A stretch of 64,000 bases of DNA. Source: Oryzias latipes. Lineage: Eukaryota > Chordata > Actinopteri > Beloniformes > Adrianichthyidae. Both the position numbers and the translations under genes were made by a program. The DNA lies in the NCBI RefSeq assembly GCF_002234675.1, contig NC_019867.2, positions 30,478,747-30,542,746 on the forward strand, written 5' to 3'. Shown here piece by piece: positions 1 to 13,368 of the stretch (position 1 is its first letter; each line of letters opens with the position of its first letter). The notes below the pieces were generated by a model, which saw only the letters and a list, made by a program, of their open reading frames with translations, was not told the DNA's origin and did no database searches.

Positions 1-1194
1 TAGAGCCTGGTTATAGAAGGCTTATTTCCTGTTTTTTGGTTCTTTATCTGACTATTTACCGGCTGGTTATTGTGGTTAAACCTACAACTGTTCTGACTCT
101 GTTTACAACTTGAACACTGGGGCTTTACGGACCTTTTGGGGTGATTGTCACCCTTCAGTTGCCTTTATTCTTTAGGTTTTGTTCCGGAATTGACTTATTT
201 TTTATTTTTATATTTGTTTTTTTGAACAGACTGGTCATTCAGCTTTTACTGACTGCTTACAGACTGGTTCAGTGATTGGTTACCTGTTCACAGGCTCTTT
301 TGTAGTTACTTTTGCACTCTTAATTCTTTAAAGAGCTTTTTATACCCTCAGGAGTTTACTTACTTTGCTTATTGACTTGTCTAAAGCAGATTTATCTACT
401 AGTGAAGATTTGCAGCCTGGTTATAGGGTGTTTGTTTCTTGTTTATAGAGTTGTAAGAAAATGATGACAGTTTACAGAACAGAGAGAACTGTGCTTCTAG
501 TAGGGATGTAATCCATAGAGAAATGCTTAAAACATTGATGGAGTTAGAAATGACCAAGCTCTAAAATCTATCAGGGAGTAAAACAAAAAATCGGTTTCTT
601 TGTCTGTTACTCTTCCTGTTGAGCTGAATACCTTCATACCTGAACAAATTGATATGACACCTTTTTTTAACCATAGGAAAAAGGTTCTAAAAGACTCAGA
701 CTCGTAGGCTTTAATGTTTAAAGCTGTCGCTTCAAAGACATTTTGTTGCTAAAAAAAATAAGAGTTTCTCTGTTAAAAGGCATTTTCATTTTTATTTTTC
801 AATGATGACTAGATTGTATCCATTTAGATAAAAGTTAGTTGCATCTTTTGTGATCGATTCGTGTACCGTGTTATATTAGTGAATCATGTGAGACGACTCT
901 AGCAGAAAGAGTCAAGATGTCTGGATTCTGTCGTCATGCAGTAGAAGTCTTCCAGCTGCAGCAGATGGGCTCAGCTTTAGACGCTTTACTGGCTGCTCCC
1001 TGGATATTATCACTTTTTTAACCTTTATTTTACCATCAGGTGGAGATAACCTGGTTTGCTTCTGTGCCCACATCACCAATGGTTGGTCCTATTGGTCCTG
1101 GGTGTGTTAGGGGCCGTCCTGGAGCCCACCTCAGCACCTCAGGGCTTGTGTAAGACTGTGTTGTAGTTTTTGTGTAACTGTTGTGTTTTAGCAG
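1..1194 (+). other. pias2 intron sequence, no exon seen
   Basis: AT-rich sequence before the first visible pias2 exon. I looked for the SAP-domain coding segment and for an in-frame ATG exon and saw neither, so this is read as intron. No clear repeat family was recognised here. Confidence 0.6.
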
Positions 1195-1933
1195 GAAGCA
1201 CCCCAGTACTGCGGACCTGTTGGATCACGTGTGGCCCCACGCAGAGATCGCCATGAACCTGCAGCAGCCCTCTCCCCTCATTCCCCCCGTCCACCCTGAT
1301 GTGGAGATGAAACCCCTCCCCTTCTACGATGTTCTGGACGTCCTCATCAAGCCCTCCAGTCTGGGTGTGTGATGTTTGCAGGGCTGACAGATGAGATCCG
1401 CTCTGATCTTTATTCCAGTCAGACTCCACAGAGACCAAACCAGGACGATGAGCTATTGGTTTCAGAAGAAAACTTAACATCAAGTTCTAAATCCCAGTAG
1501 GCAGCACCAGCCTGTCAATTCCCAGGCGTAACTCATGGGTAACACAAAAGAGTTGAACAGTTCCTGGCTGACAGCAAATGTTTCAGAGCAGTGACTTTAT
1601 GTCCCACTTTGTAGAGCAGATGTTCAGTAGCAGTCGTGTCAGAGCAGAGTTTGATGTTTGGTTATATAGTCATATAAAAAAAATACCCCTTTTCTCTGTT
1701 TTCTCCATCTGGAATTCAGTAATGTTTCTTTATTCCCGATCAGTTACTTTATGGGATTTCATTTTCAATTTGGAATTATGTGGCTTTTTTTAGTCTGAAA
1801 AATCCAAAACAATCAAACGTTTCTTTGTGTTTCACCTTTGAACTTGGATCAGATGTTTTCCTATTTCAACCTTCTTAAAGCTGATTAGTTCCATATACTG
1901 TGGAACTTAAATCCTAGACTCTGTGACCCCCCC

Positions 1934-1972
<39 letters not shown>

Positions 1973-4900
1973 CTCGTAATGAAGTCCCTTTTCTGTTGGT
2001 GACTCCAGAGCTCTGACTTCGTCTAAAGGGTTTTGTCTTCACAGTGAATTATTTTTTAGACATCCCACCATGGCACTACCACCTCCGTGCTTCATGGTTT
2101 GATGGTGTTCAGGCGTTCGCTGACAGGGCGTGTTGTGTGTCTGCAGGAGTAAGCGCTGCACAGAGGTACCACCAGGAGAAATACTTCATCTTTGCCCTGA
2201 CGCCGCAGCAGGTCCGGGAGGTTTGCATATCGCGGTGAGTCATCTTTGGAACATCGGCTACGTGACTGAGAGCCCCGTGACTGATTGTTCTTCCTCTCCT
2301 CAGGGACTTCCTACCTGGAGGAAGGAGGGACTACTTAGTTCAGATCCAGCTGAGGTAAGAAGTTTCAGGTTTTTATCATAATCTGCAGGTAAATGTTGCC
2401 ATTGGGGTCCTCTGGTCCAATTCACAGTTCAGAATCAGAAATCTGCAGGATTAAGCACTCCTTTCAGCCAATCACAGCTAATCAGATCAGAAGTTCAGGG
2501 GGATCACAGCTGATTCGGAGAGGTTCTGCTGGGATCTTCACTCACCCACAGAGTCTGCAGATGGAGCAGAAACTGTAGCAGCGCTCTGTGAGGAAGAGCC
2601 TTTAGCTGAAAACGCTTTTACTTGAAGGGAGTTCTGGTTATCTGACAAGCATGTGTGGAAATGAGAGAAGACTGGAATCGCTTCGTCTAATTTCTCTGAG
2701 TTCCCAGACCAGGACTGCAGAGCCTGCGTTCGGGCTTGTGGCCTCCGCTTCGGCTGCAGCATCGTTTCCTCTGCAGATTAGTTCCATCATATGATCTCCA
2801 TGGAGAAAGCCGACTTTGATGACGTGACAACCGAGCAGAGATTTCAGTTTCTGACTTCCTGCTGTGTGCTCAGGTTCTGCCTGTCGGAGACCAGCTGTCC
2901 TCAGGAGGACAACTACCCCAACGGTCTGTGCATCAAGGTCAACGGAAAGCTGTTCCCTCTGCCTGTGAGTACTCAGCCCCGCAGAACGTCAACCCTCTGA
3001 GGAACTTCACACCAACTGATCCAGCCTCTCTCAGGGTTTTGCCCCACCCCCGAAAAACGGCGTGGAGCCGAAGAGACCAGGAAGACCCCTGAACATCACG
3101 TCCCTCGTCAGACTCTCCTCCGCAGTGCCCAACCAGATCTCAGTGACATGGGCGCCGGAAATCGGAAAGGTGGAGCTCTTCTTGTAAAGTGTGATACTGT
3201 GGAAGTTTTTGTCATGTTATTTATTATTATTTCTCTGGTTTATCACATATTGAAGGACTTTTTATGTAGTTTTTGGTATTATTATTTTTTTCCCCCTGTA
3301 TTTTCCGGACTATAAGCCGCTACTTTTGTAATCAACTTTCGACCCTGCGGCTAAATCAATGATGCGGCTAATTTATGCTTTTATTTAACGGCCGCCAGGA
3401 GCCCTCCAGCAGTCTCAGAGGGGAGACTGCCTGCATAATTCTACGTCCAGCAACAAGCGCGATGGCTTTAATACACACACGAGCGGCCAAACAGCATGGA
3501 CCTCACTTCAGTTGTTAGACACTATAGTCATGGTGCAATAAAAGAAAAACCCATGCTCATCCTTTGGTGCCATTAGACCCAACGTGCACGTGACCGCCAT
3601 TACAATATGACGCAGCTTAAAAATCCACCATCACCAACGGGTTTGGAAAAGTTGGTCTGCTGCCTGCCAGAAGTTTCCTTCACTGTTGTGGCTGTGCCGC
3701 GCAGAGCCACATAGAATGTGTGCCGCGCAGAGCCACGTAGAGCACGTGCCACGCGCGCTTATAAGTCATTGCTGCTCTCTTTTACTGGTATGTTTTTTAA
3801 CCAGCCCTGTTATTTCCACATTGGTGCCGTGGAAGGAAGGAAGGAGGGGAGAGCTGCTCTCGCGTTCCGCTGCAGCTCCCTGCTCCTTCTTAAACACGCA
3901 CTGGTTTCAGCACATATACATCCTCAATCTACAACACAGTGTGGCGAACCGGGGGTTAGCCCTGCCTTAAACCCCTAAGACTCATGGGAAGTGGGGAATC
4001 TGAGTGTGAAGTTCCACACCATAACTGAGGGAGCTGTGAGCTGAAGTGAGCTCCATGCTGTTTGACAGATGTGGGTGTGTTCAAACAAATAGGCTAAACT
4101 ACTGGTTACTCCTCCGTCTCTGAGACTGCCGTGGTCTATCAATAATCGGGTCAAGATAATCAGTGACGCATCAGCTGAGTCGCCATGACATGCGGCATGA
4201 ATACACATGTGACTTGTGTATATAAATAGTGGTTAATCCTCATTAAATTGGGTGTGTTGTAATTAGGTGCGCTCTATAGCCTGGAAATTACGGTAGTAAG
4301 TTATGAATATCTATCTATCTAGGTGAGCAGATGTGGTGATTGGACCGGGTTTGCTTGCACCAAAGTCACGTCCAGAACTTTAACGCGTAGCTTTTCTGTT
4401 TCAGACCTATTCTATGTCGGTGTACCTGGTGAGGCAGCTGACATCGCCGCTCCTGCTGCAGAGGCTGAAGATGAAGGGCATCAGGAACCCAGACCACTCC
4501 AGAGCTCTGAGTAATTCTTTATTACTTTCTGACCTGTCCTGCGTCGTCTTTGTCTCCCCTCCTTGTCTGACGCCCCCCTCCCTCTGTGTTTCAGTCAAAG
4601 AGAAGCTGACGGCAGATCCAGACAGCGAGGTCGCCACCACCAGTCTGCGGGTGTCCCTCATGTGCCCTGTAAGCCGATCCCAGTGTCTCCACTGAAGGGC
4701 CTTTCTGATTGGCTGCAGTGAATGTCAGTCACCCGCAGCTGGAGTCTTTAACCTGTTTAACTAGAGATGGTAGTCTAGTTAGTGATGTAAGCTGGTGCAA
4801 GCAAAGAGCTAAATGTAGAAATAGAGGTTTTTGTTCAGCGCTGCAGCCAGATGAGTGATTTCCTCACAAAGCAGCTCCTTTGTGTGACCGTAGATGTGGG

Positions 4901-7900
4901 ATCAGTGGTTTGAGTTCCGGTCTTCACTTCCACTGTCAGCATCTTACTGGTTTCTCTGTTTCTGGTTCAGCTCAAAGGGAAATTACAGCAGGTCTGCGCT
5001 AACTCTGACATGCCCTCTATGGGATTACATGATGCTGACAAAGACTCAACTTTTTTCTTACCTTTACTTTTTTTTGTGTGTGATCATGGTTCCAGCTGGG
5101 CCAGTCCTCGGCTGGCAGACACCCAGGACTTGGTGATTCTTTTGCTTTTCTAGGATTGTAAACTGAAGGATCTCTTGGCAGAAGGAGGTTTCATCAGCCT
5201 GTGTTGAAAGTCCCACTCCGATCCCCTTCTGATCTATTGTCAAAGCGTTCCCGGAGGTCTTTTCCTGAGCTCCTCTGCCTCTCTGGGTTGTGCGGTTCTG
5301 CTGGTCTTGGTTCTTCTGCGCCTGACTCTGCTCCCGTCTTTTCTGGCAGCTGGGGAAGATGCGTCTGACGGTGCCGTGCAGAGCAGTGACGTGCTCTCAC
5401 CTGCAGTGCTTCGACGCCGCCCTCTACCTGCAGATGAACGAGAAGAAGCCCACTTGGATCTGTCCCGTCTGCGACAAGAAGGCTGCGTATGAGAACCTCA
5501 TCATCGACGGGTTGGTTTTCCTGCACACCTTCATCTGCAGCAGCTCCAGATGGACGTGAGCTTACAGGCTCACCTGATTCAGTTCCCCGTCCTGTTGAAG
5601 CACGCGCTTCTCATGGGAATGTTTTCCATCCTGGCATTTCTCGCCATGCCCAGGTTTTTCTGTGGTTAAACGAGTGAACGGACTCTGCAGCATGTTTTCA
5701 TTTTGCGTCATCCACTGAGAGCCATCAGCCAGGGTCCAGAGCTTTAGCCCCGCCCAGCGTATTTTCTACGTCACAAACACTATTTTAATCAAACTGGGAT
5801 TTTGTCTGCTCCTCATTCACGACGATTTAAACACAGAAATATTCAGAAATGCAATTTTCTTTATATTACTTCCTTATTTGTCTCATTGGGTTTAATACTT
5901 GTTATTATATAGTAAAAATAAAATCATAAAGATCAGGAAGACATACAATTCAATAGGTAAATTCTAAACAAACTAAACTAAACTAAACTGGGGATCCCTC
6001 CTTCTTGGTAAGGAAAGACTCCCAGAGAAACACCTTGGTTTTTTAGGTTCAAATTAAAGAAATTCACTTTATTTCACTTTGTTTATACAGGCATCCTTAG
6101 TATTATTTATGAACAGGAATATCTTGAGTTCAAAAATGTCAATAGTGTTTTTTAAAGTAGGCCTCAATAAGCAAATGTTATGATGTGATGTGTATTTATT
6201 TGTGTAAATACATGTTTTGAAGTACTCAAAGATTTTCAGAAGATTAATCATTGGCTTTTATATTTATGTTTCTTTTTGCTGATCTGAAGAATAATTCAAA
6301 CCATATATTTTTATGTGTTGCACCTCTAGTAAAACAGCATTTTCCTTGGAGTGGGTCTTTAAAGGACTTAGATTATGCTGTTCTTAACCTTTTTTATAGT
6401 AAACATATCCGTGTATGTGATCATATAGGACCTTTGGCACTACAAATGTTTATTAAATATTTCCAGAGTTATTTTCCGACCCGGAAGTAAGACGACTCGA
6501 TCTCTAAGCCCCGCCTTTCTCTCCTTGTGGGTGCCGCCTATTTCATGACGTCATCTTAGAGCCTCAGCTGTGTGTCTGCGTTTCTCCAACGAAAACTAAC
6601 GAGATCCCAACTTTTGTAAAGATGGATGATCACATATTACGTATAAAATTAAAGCGTTCTGACTCGGATTCTCACTTTGTGATGTCACAATGTGCTCGTT
6701 TTTGTGGGTTGGGAGGGGCTGGCGCTTAGAGAGCAGGTTTTTAGAAGAATACTCAGAATCGCATGCATGGATCAAAGTTCTGCTTTGGGGATGTTTATTG
6801 TGAGGAATAAACATTATAACACACTTACAAAGTTTAAAAATTAGCATGACATAGGCCCTTTAAAAGACTGATGAGTAAAAGTGGAGTCACTGTAGGTTAA
6901 TTACGGTGAGAAATGGATTCATGGATGAGTTTTACTTCTGATGAATCTGCAAAGGGGTTTTGTTTTTAACAAGTTTATAAAGACTGTTGTCCTGTTGGAA
7001 GAATATGAAGATCAAAGGGACTTTTCTGAGGATCAGCTCCCCGATGGTGTGGAGGAGTTCATTAGTGATGGGGGGCCAGCAGGACTTGGAGTCTTCTGTT
7101 CATTTCTGATGGACAGCAGACCCTCACCACGTATGTGTTCTTGTTGACGCCGATGTCTCCTTTCTCGCTCCAGCCTGTTCCTGGAGATCCTCAACGACTG
7201 CTCAGACGTGGATGAGATCAAGTTCCTGGAGGGTGGAACCTGGTGCCCGATGAGGCCAAAGAAGGAGGCGCTGAAGGTTTCCTCTCAGCCGCCCGCAAGA
7301 GTAGACTGTATGTACCCCCCCGTCTTCCGCCTGTACCCCGCCCTGGTCTGTCAGAAAGTTTTATCCCGTTCTTTAAAAAATCTGCCAATGGGGTAAGAAA
7401 AAGGGTCTGACCGAGAATTCATGTTTCCTCAAGATTGTTTTACTGTTACTGAAAAACCTTCATGAGATTATTTTCCTTGCAAGGCAGAAAATAAGACAAA
7501 TGTTCTTGAAACCAGAGTCTTCTTCACTCCTGGCCTCCTGGTGAAGTTCCTCCATGTCTGGTTGGCTGATCTTCACCAGCTAATCAATTGAAAATGTACA
7601 CTTCTGTTTGTACTCCACCGGAAAAAATAAAAGTCCTTTCTGTCACATTTATAAAAGAAAAACAAGACGACTAATGATTTCAAATAAGAACAATGGATGT
7701 TTTTTCGTCTTTTTTCCCCTCCAAAATCACCAGTGGGTGACACGTGGGTTTCAGACCCCCCCACCTCAGGCGTCTCCATCAGAAGAGCATCTCTGCTCTT
7801 ATTTATCCATCAATGATGAATCTTCAGCAGCAGTAATGCAAACTGTCTGCATAAACAAATATCTTATTTTTGTCTCTGATGTCTTTTCATTTATGCAACA

Positions 7901-10900
7901 CGGTAAAAGTTTGGAGCGTCATGGAGGATTCCTGCTTTATTAAAGCGCTGCTGAGCTCCAGAGAACTTCACCGTCTTCTGATCTGACTTTCTGCTTTCCA
8001 CGTTCGTTCTCCTGATGAGACAAAAAATCTCTCATTAACACGGACCTTTATGGAAAAGTGAGGACGAAGGAGGATTGCAATCAACATTTCCGTCAGTTCG
8101 CTCATTTTTCATGAAGAATTGGTCCCACATTTGTGGAAAAGCAGCTCCTGGACGTCAACTTTCCTTCTTGAAGAAAGCTGCTGCTGTTCCTGGTTTTGTT
8201 GATTCTCTCCCTTTTCCCTTTCAGCCTTCACGCCTGTGCGGCAGCCGGCGGTGGTGGCCCCCCCCGCAGAGCCCAGCTCCACCAAGAAGGCAGACGTGAT
8301 CGACCTGACCCTGGAGAGCTCGTCCTCAGACGACTCGGACTCGGACTCGGACCCTCCTCCGAAGAAGCAGTGCGTCTTCATCTCCAAGAACGGCGACATG
8401 CACGCCAAAGGGTGAGCAGAGTCTCATCTGGACACGAGGTTCAGATTTGCCCCCAGGAATTTAAAAGCCAGATTAAGAAACTTCTTCAAACGAGCTTTTC
8501 TCATCAGTTAGATTAGAGGAAAGACGTGTGAGTTATTCAGGGGAGTCAGCTCCAAAGTTCAAAATTCTGATTTTACGCCAACTACATGCTACATGCATGT
8601 ATTTGCTATGACCAAGTATTAGAGCCCCAAAAAACTAACAATAGAAGAAAAAAAGTCAATTTTACAAGAATAAAGTCGTAAAATTATGAGGAAAAAAGTC
8701 AACATTTGACTAGAACGAGAAGGAGCTGCTTTTCCAGAAGAAACTGAAGGCTTGAAAGCTGTATTGCTGAATGAAAAGGAAACTTAAAGGGTAATAATTG
8801 GCAAAAACATTAAATAAAGAAATAATCAAAGTTAACCATAAATAAAGTGAAAACAGCACAAGAACAAAAAATATATTTTAGGGAAAATTGTATTTCAATG
8901 GAGGCAGAAATCCTGAAATATCTTGAAAAGTTCAAGGAATTGAAGGACTAGAAGTCTTGGCTGGAAAAAGCTGAAAGAGCTGAACATTTAGTTGAATGTT
9001 TAAAATAGATGAAAGGTTGTTGGCGGAAGATACTATAATAAATAAAGAGAAACAGTAAAATAATACATTTGTAAATTCGTCATTTTAAAAATTGTAATAT
9101 TAAAAGGAAAAAGTGATGCTTTTTAAAATAGTCTTAATGTCATAAAGTTGCACATCCACAAAAATGAACAGCAGGTTCAGCCCGTCTATCCCATATTTCT
9201 GAACATAAATTAACCAGATAATCATTTTTCTCTGTTAAAACACTGTAATGGCTGAATTTAACGTCTAACTTTTGAAAACGCCTGATTTTTTCCTCGTAAA
9301 ACGACGTCTTTTTGAAGCATAAACCTATTCTGAATAATCGTAGCATTTCTTTTATAACAGTACGACTTCTGTCTCATGTTTCTACAAGTTGACTCTCCTA
9401 AAGGTTATACTTCTAATCCCATAATTTAACAACTCATATTTGTTCATTTTTCTCTTTTTATGACGGTCGGCCCTAATACTCTGTCGTAATTTTCTATTCA
9501 GGAAAAATGTTTTTTGGTGGTTGGACCACTGATGGACAAAGCAAAAATGTCATTTTGTGGGCGGAGCCTCTCTGTTAAACATTCCACATTCACTAACCCT
9601 AACCCGGGTCCTGATGCTGATGGCAGCGGCGTCCCTCATTAACGTTTACGCTTCAGACTACAGTCACACAGTCATTGTTGTCATCTCCAAAATGAAAGCA
9701 GTGTTTTTACCCTCAGATTCTCCCTGACTTCCTCCAGAAACACGAAGGTCTGAAAGCAGCAGCTGCAGTTCATGAAGGGATGAAGAGTCACCTGTCATGA
9801 GCTTCTGCTGTGTGTGTGTGGGGGGGGGGGGGGGGGGGGGCATGTTCTAGCAGATACGACCATCAACCTCTTCACTTTCACGAAGCCTCATTTTTGGGGC
9901 GGGTTGGTCTTCTTCTCCCCCCATTCTCCAAAGTTGTAGTCCACGGACCGGTACCAGTCTGCGGGACAGTTATGAGGAACAAAACACGACCTTCATTTTT
10001 CTGTTTTTAATTATAATCTGATCCTGAGGGACGTTTCATTTTGAAAAACCACAACATTTTGTCTTAGTTGAAAATACATCCGCTACTTTTTTTTTTTTAA
10101 AGTGTCTCCACTGAATTCAAACCCTCAATTTAGCAAAGTTGACAAAAACAAAAACATTTAGAAATTTTCTGTTTGCAGAAAAAGTCCAGTGAGGAAACAG
10201 AAGCCTTTGACTTCAAAATAAAATAAATCTTTTCAACAGACAAAAACCAGGAATCTTTACTCCAAATATGGATTTATTGTGACCGTTGTTCCCACAGACC
10301 ATAATAATAATAATGAATGCATAAGGTTCAGCAACCGGCTGTCTAATGATGCTGATAGTCAGGGTGCATGGCCTGGATGAGGCTGAAGGCCGCTGACCTA
10401 ACGCTCTGTGCTGGTTTCCTGTCAGGGTGTTGGCGTACCAGCCCACCGTGCGCATGCCCACCATGCCAACCCTGGACGCGCCCTCGTACCTCAGCTCCAC
10501 CCTCGCTGACTATGCGGTGCCTTACCACCCGTCGGCCCTGGCCACCATCCCTGCAGACATGCAGAGTGAGTCTTCTCCTCTGAACCACAAGTAACGTTTC
10601 CAGGAAGTCCACAGGTGGGAATCTAACCGGTCTGTCTGTTTTCTCCTCTGCAGGTCTGGATTTGTTTTCTTTAATTCAAGCAGACTCACAGGTAAATGAA
10701 CTTATGTCAACCAAAATGGCGTTTTCCAAGATTGATTATTATTTATGTCATTTAGAAGCCGTTTGGTTTTGGTCGATTTGATTAACAACTTGCTTCAGAC
10801 GGATCGTTGATCGTAGGAGAATAAATCGATTCATCGTTATACCCCTAGTCCCTCCCCTTCCACTCAAAACCATGTGGTCATGGAGGGATGCTTCACGTCA

Positions 10901-11261
10901 CCCTGGTTGTCTCTGTTGCCTTCAGGGTAACAGTGATCCACACCTGAGCTTCAGTCTGACTTTTACTGAGTTTACTGAGTCTAAATACCTGAAGGATCAT
11001 TGGATCAGAAGTGGTTGACGCTGACGCTGCCCTCTGTCTGCTCAGCATTACCGGCCGCAGATGTTCCTGGGAAACCTGACGGAGAGCATTCAGAGCGCCA
11101 CCGTCTCCGCCAGCAGCTCCTCCTCCAGCAGTCTGTACGGCAGCAGCCTCCACGCTGACGGCTCCATCCACGAGGCTCGGGTCATCGCAGGAGGAGGAGG
11201 AGGAGGTGGGGCAGGAGGAGGAGTGAGCAGCAGCATGTCGGATGTCATCTCCCTGGACTGA
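1195..11261 (+). CDS. pias2: pias2, SUMO E3 ligase PIAS2 (5' end outside window)
   Basis: Protein inhibitor of activated STAT 2, a nuclear SP-RING SUMO E3 ligase that works with Ubc9 and represses or tunes STAT and nuclear-receptor transcription. Thirteen coding exons splice in frame: 1195-1364, 2147-2234, 2304-2354, 2874-2964, 3035-3169, 4405-4510, 4595-4668, 5350-5510, 7174-7307, 8225-8411, 10426-10565, 10654-10691 and 11046-11261 (TGA). All internal junctions are AG/GT with consistent phase, giving 529 residues. Order of parts: PINIT domain ([35 protein letters not shown]), SP-RING ([22 protein letters not shown]), a SUMO-interacting motif VIDLTLESS followed by an acidic Asp/Ser run, and a Ser-rich tail ending SDVISLD. 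The tail reads LADYAVPYH and QMFLGNLTE, which fits PIAS2 better than PIAS1, 3 or 4. The N-terminal SAP domain (about 90 residues) must lie upstream of base 1. The first acceptor could also be at 1192. Confidence 0.95.
1936..1969. repeat. (CA)n microsatellite
   Basis: Uninterrupted CA dinucleotide run of about 34 bp in a pias2 intron. Similar short CA/TG runs lie near 14096-14116, 17840-17862 and 20127-20158. Confidence 0.9.
3296..4296. mobile_element. Non-autonomous DNA transposon (about 1 kb) in pias2 intron
   Basis: Imperfect terminal inverted repeats bound this segment. The left end reads TATTTTCCGGACTATAAG. The right end, read on the other strand, is ACCGTAATTTCCAGGCTATA. The ends resemble the abundant fish repeat whose termini contain CCGGACTATAAG. 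There is no transposase reading frame, and the interior has GC-rich stretches rich in CGC and CAGAGCCAC. It lies inside the intron between the exons ending at 3169 and starting at 4405. Superfamily is not assigned because a clear target-site duplication was not found. Confidence 0.6.
5960..6003 (+). repeat. Short CTAAA run with GGGATCCCT boundary
   Basis: Three to four CTAAA units end in ACTGGGGATCCCTCC. The same junction, ACTGGGCATCCCTGCC, closes the much longer CTAAA array at 61021-61132. The two sites look like copies of one dispersed element that ends in a CTAAA microsatellite. Confidence 0.5.
6330..6862. repeat. Interspersed repeat fragments (MITE-like) in pias2 intron
   Basis: The segment contains GCATTTTCCTTGGAGTGGGT, also seen in altered form at 22733-22752 (CATTTTCATTGGAGCGGGT). 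It ends with GACATAGGCCCTTTAAA, a common end of fish non-autonomous transposons. No protein is encoded. Boundaries are approximate, and the segment may hold two nested pieces. Confidence 0.4.
8607..9488. mobile_element. Non-autonomous DNA transposon (about 880 bp) with TIRs
   Basis: The left end reads TATGACCAAGTATTAGAGCC. The right end, read on the other strand, is TACGACAGAGTATTAGGGCC, giving about 20-bp imperfect terminal inverted repeats. The interior is AT-rich with no transposase frame. It sits in the pias2 intron between the exons ending at 8411 and starting at 10426. Family not assigned. Confidence 0.6.
9822..9840. repeat. Poly-G tract
   Basis: About 19 consecutive G follow a short TG run in a pias2 intron. 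It is a potential G-quadruplex site on the + strand. Its length is also likely to be unreliable in assemblies. Confidence 0.8.
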
Positions 11262-11549
11262 AAACGGCCCGCTCTCCTCCTGGTCCTGGGCTTGGACTGT
11301 CAGGCCGCACAGACTGAAGCCTCTGAGAGTTCACTACACTCCACACCGGATGAAAGGTTCTCCCTCCCTACTCTGGGGCTCTGACACCGGCTCAGGTTCA
11401 AGTATTGGACGCTCCTCTCATTCTGAGCAGCACTAAGATGTGCTAACCTGAGGAACTGGAAGCCCGCCTCCTCTGTGGCTGGGACATCAAATGGATGTTT
11501 GTTGGGTTATTGCACACAGAATTGATTTTAGGACTGTAATGCGAGCCTG

Positions 11550-12595
11550 TTCCATGCAGGCCGCAGACGAACCGCAGACAGACTGCAGACTGATCGCAGG
11601 CATGCTGTAGACGGACTGCAGACGGATCGCAGGCAGGCTGTAGACGGACTGTAGACTGATCGCAGGCATGCTGTAGACGGACTATAGGCGGACCCCTGGG
11701 AGGCTGCAGGCAAGCGGCAGAAGGATCGCAAGCAGGCTGCAGACGGATCGCAGGCAGGCTGTAGACAGACTGCAGAGGGATCGCAGGCAGGCTGTAGACG
11801 GACTGCAGACTGATCGCAGGCATGCTGTAGACGGACTATAGGCGGACCGCTGGGAGGCTGCAGGCAAGCGGCAGAAGGATCGCAAGCAGGCTGTAGACGG
11901 ACTGCAGACGGATCGCAGGCAGGCTGTAGACGGACTGCAGACGGATCGCAGGCAGGCTGTAGACGGACTGCAGGCGGACCCCTGGGAGGCTGCAGGCAAG
12001 CGGCAGAAGGATCGCAAGCAGGCTGCAGACGGATCGCAGGCAGGCTGTAGACAGACTGCAGAGGGATCGCAGGCAGGCTGTAGACGGACTGCAGACTGAT
12101 CGCAGGCATGCTGTAGACGGACTATAGGCGGACCGCTGGGAGGCTGCAGGCAAGCGGCAGAAGGATCGCAAGCAGGCTGTAGACGGACTGCAGACGGATC
12201 GCAGGCAGGCTGTAGACGGACTGCAGACGGATCGCAGGCAGGCTGTAGAGGGACTGCAGACGGATCGCAGGCAGGCTGTAGACGGACTGCAGACGGATCG
12301 CAGGCAGGCTGTAGACGGACTGCAGACGGATCGCAGGCAGGCTGTAGAGGGACTGCAGACGGATCGCAGGCAGGCTGTAGAGGGACTGCAGACGGATCGC
12401 AGGCAGGCTGTAGACGGACTGCAGACTGATAGCGAGGCATGCTGTAGACAGGCTGCAGATGGACCGCTGGGAGGCTGCAGGCAAGTGGCAGAAGGATTGC
12501 AAGCAGGCTCAGACGGATCGCAGAAGAATCGCAGGCGGGCTGTAAACCGACCGCAGGAGGATCACAGGCAGGCTGTAGACGGACTTCAGATGCGT
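11550..12595. repeat. 33-bp minisatellite with higher-order structure
   Basis: The core unit is about 33 bp: GACTGCAGACGGATCGCAGG then CAGGCTGTAGACG. Shortened and variant units contain GGGAGGCTGCAGGCAAGCGG, seen at 11701, 11855, 11997, 12141 and 12472. Blocks of about 290 bp are themselves duplicated (11701 to 11997, 11855 to 12141). Because 33 is a multiple of 3, several frames stay open on the minus strand and give artificial 11-residue repeats (PACDPSAVRLQ); these are not genes. The array lies just after the pias2 stop codon. Confidence 0.9.
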
Positions 12596-13362
12596 GTGAT
12601 AGCAGACATCCACATCAATCAGACTAGATGTTCTTGTCATTCCAGGGTGAGTCAAGCGTTCTGAGTGCAGCCTGTGGTCCATGAACGGGTCCTGCTGGTC
12701 CAGCAGTAGCTGCCTGAACTTTGTTCTCGGCTTAAAGAGCATTACCTTGTGGTTGGAGGAAGCGAGCTGACTCTTAGGTGTCTTTATCCACATTTACCTG
12801 AGGTCCTGCTGACTCCCCCCTCCTTTAGGACCACAGCAGCGGCTGCACTACATCCTCAGAGCTGCAGAAGCTCCGTCTCAGGAACCAGAAGTCCATTAAA
12901 CACCAGCTCTTCACTCTCAGACTTTTCTTTTACAGCTGTTATTTTTCTCACATCATTATTATTTTCAGAAAGGCTCCTGAGCTCCAGCGATGAGATCATG
13001 TATGTTCCTGCGAGCAGGTTGGACTCGTGGACATCTCAGGTTTCCCCTTCGGCTGCATGTTCTGATGTCTAATGTTCTGACAGTGGGTTCTCCTCGTGTT
13101 TACCTCCCACTCCAGAGATTGATCCTCTGTTTGCCCCAAAGCTATGAGCAGCATTGATGTCTGTGGAAGTATGTGGAGATGTTAACAGGTGTTCACTCTC
13201 TGAAAGCATGCCCGTCACTTCCCGTGATCACATGACTGAATTAAGTCAGACTGAAGCCCGGAGCATCTCTGCACGCCAACGGCCAGAACCAGAGGTCCGG
13301 TTTAGAGCAGAAGCCAACTGAACTGAACCACAAGCTGCTTTTTCTGTTCTGTCTGAAACCTC

Positions 13363-13368
13363 AATAAA
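13363..13368 (+). terminator. pias2: Candidate pias2 poly(A) signal
   Basis: AATAAA about 2.1 kb after the pias2 stop codon, followed by TTTTTCC- and TTGTTTGATTT-like sequence. Chosen as the first well-placed canonical hexamer after the minisatellite. Confidence 0.4.

Noticed and set aside
11528..12502. Minus-strand frames of 126-252 codons with 11-residue repeats resembling a structured repeat protein
   Set aside because: Created by the 33-bp minisatellite; several frames are open at once and none has gene features.
11550..12595. CRISPR-like look of regularly spaced repeats
   Set aside because: Units are contiguous with no unique spacers, there are no cas genes, and the surroundings are vertebrate genes.
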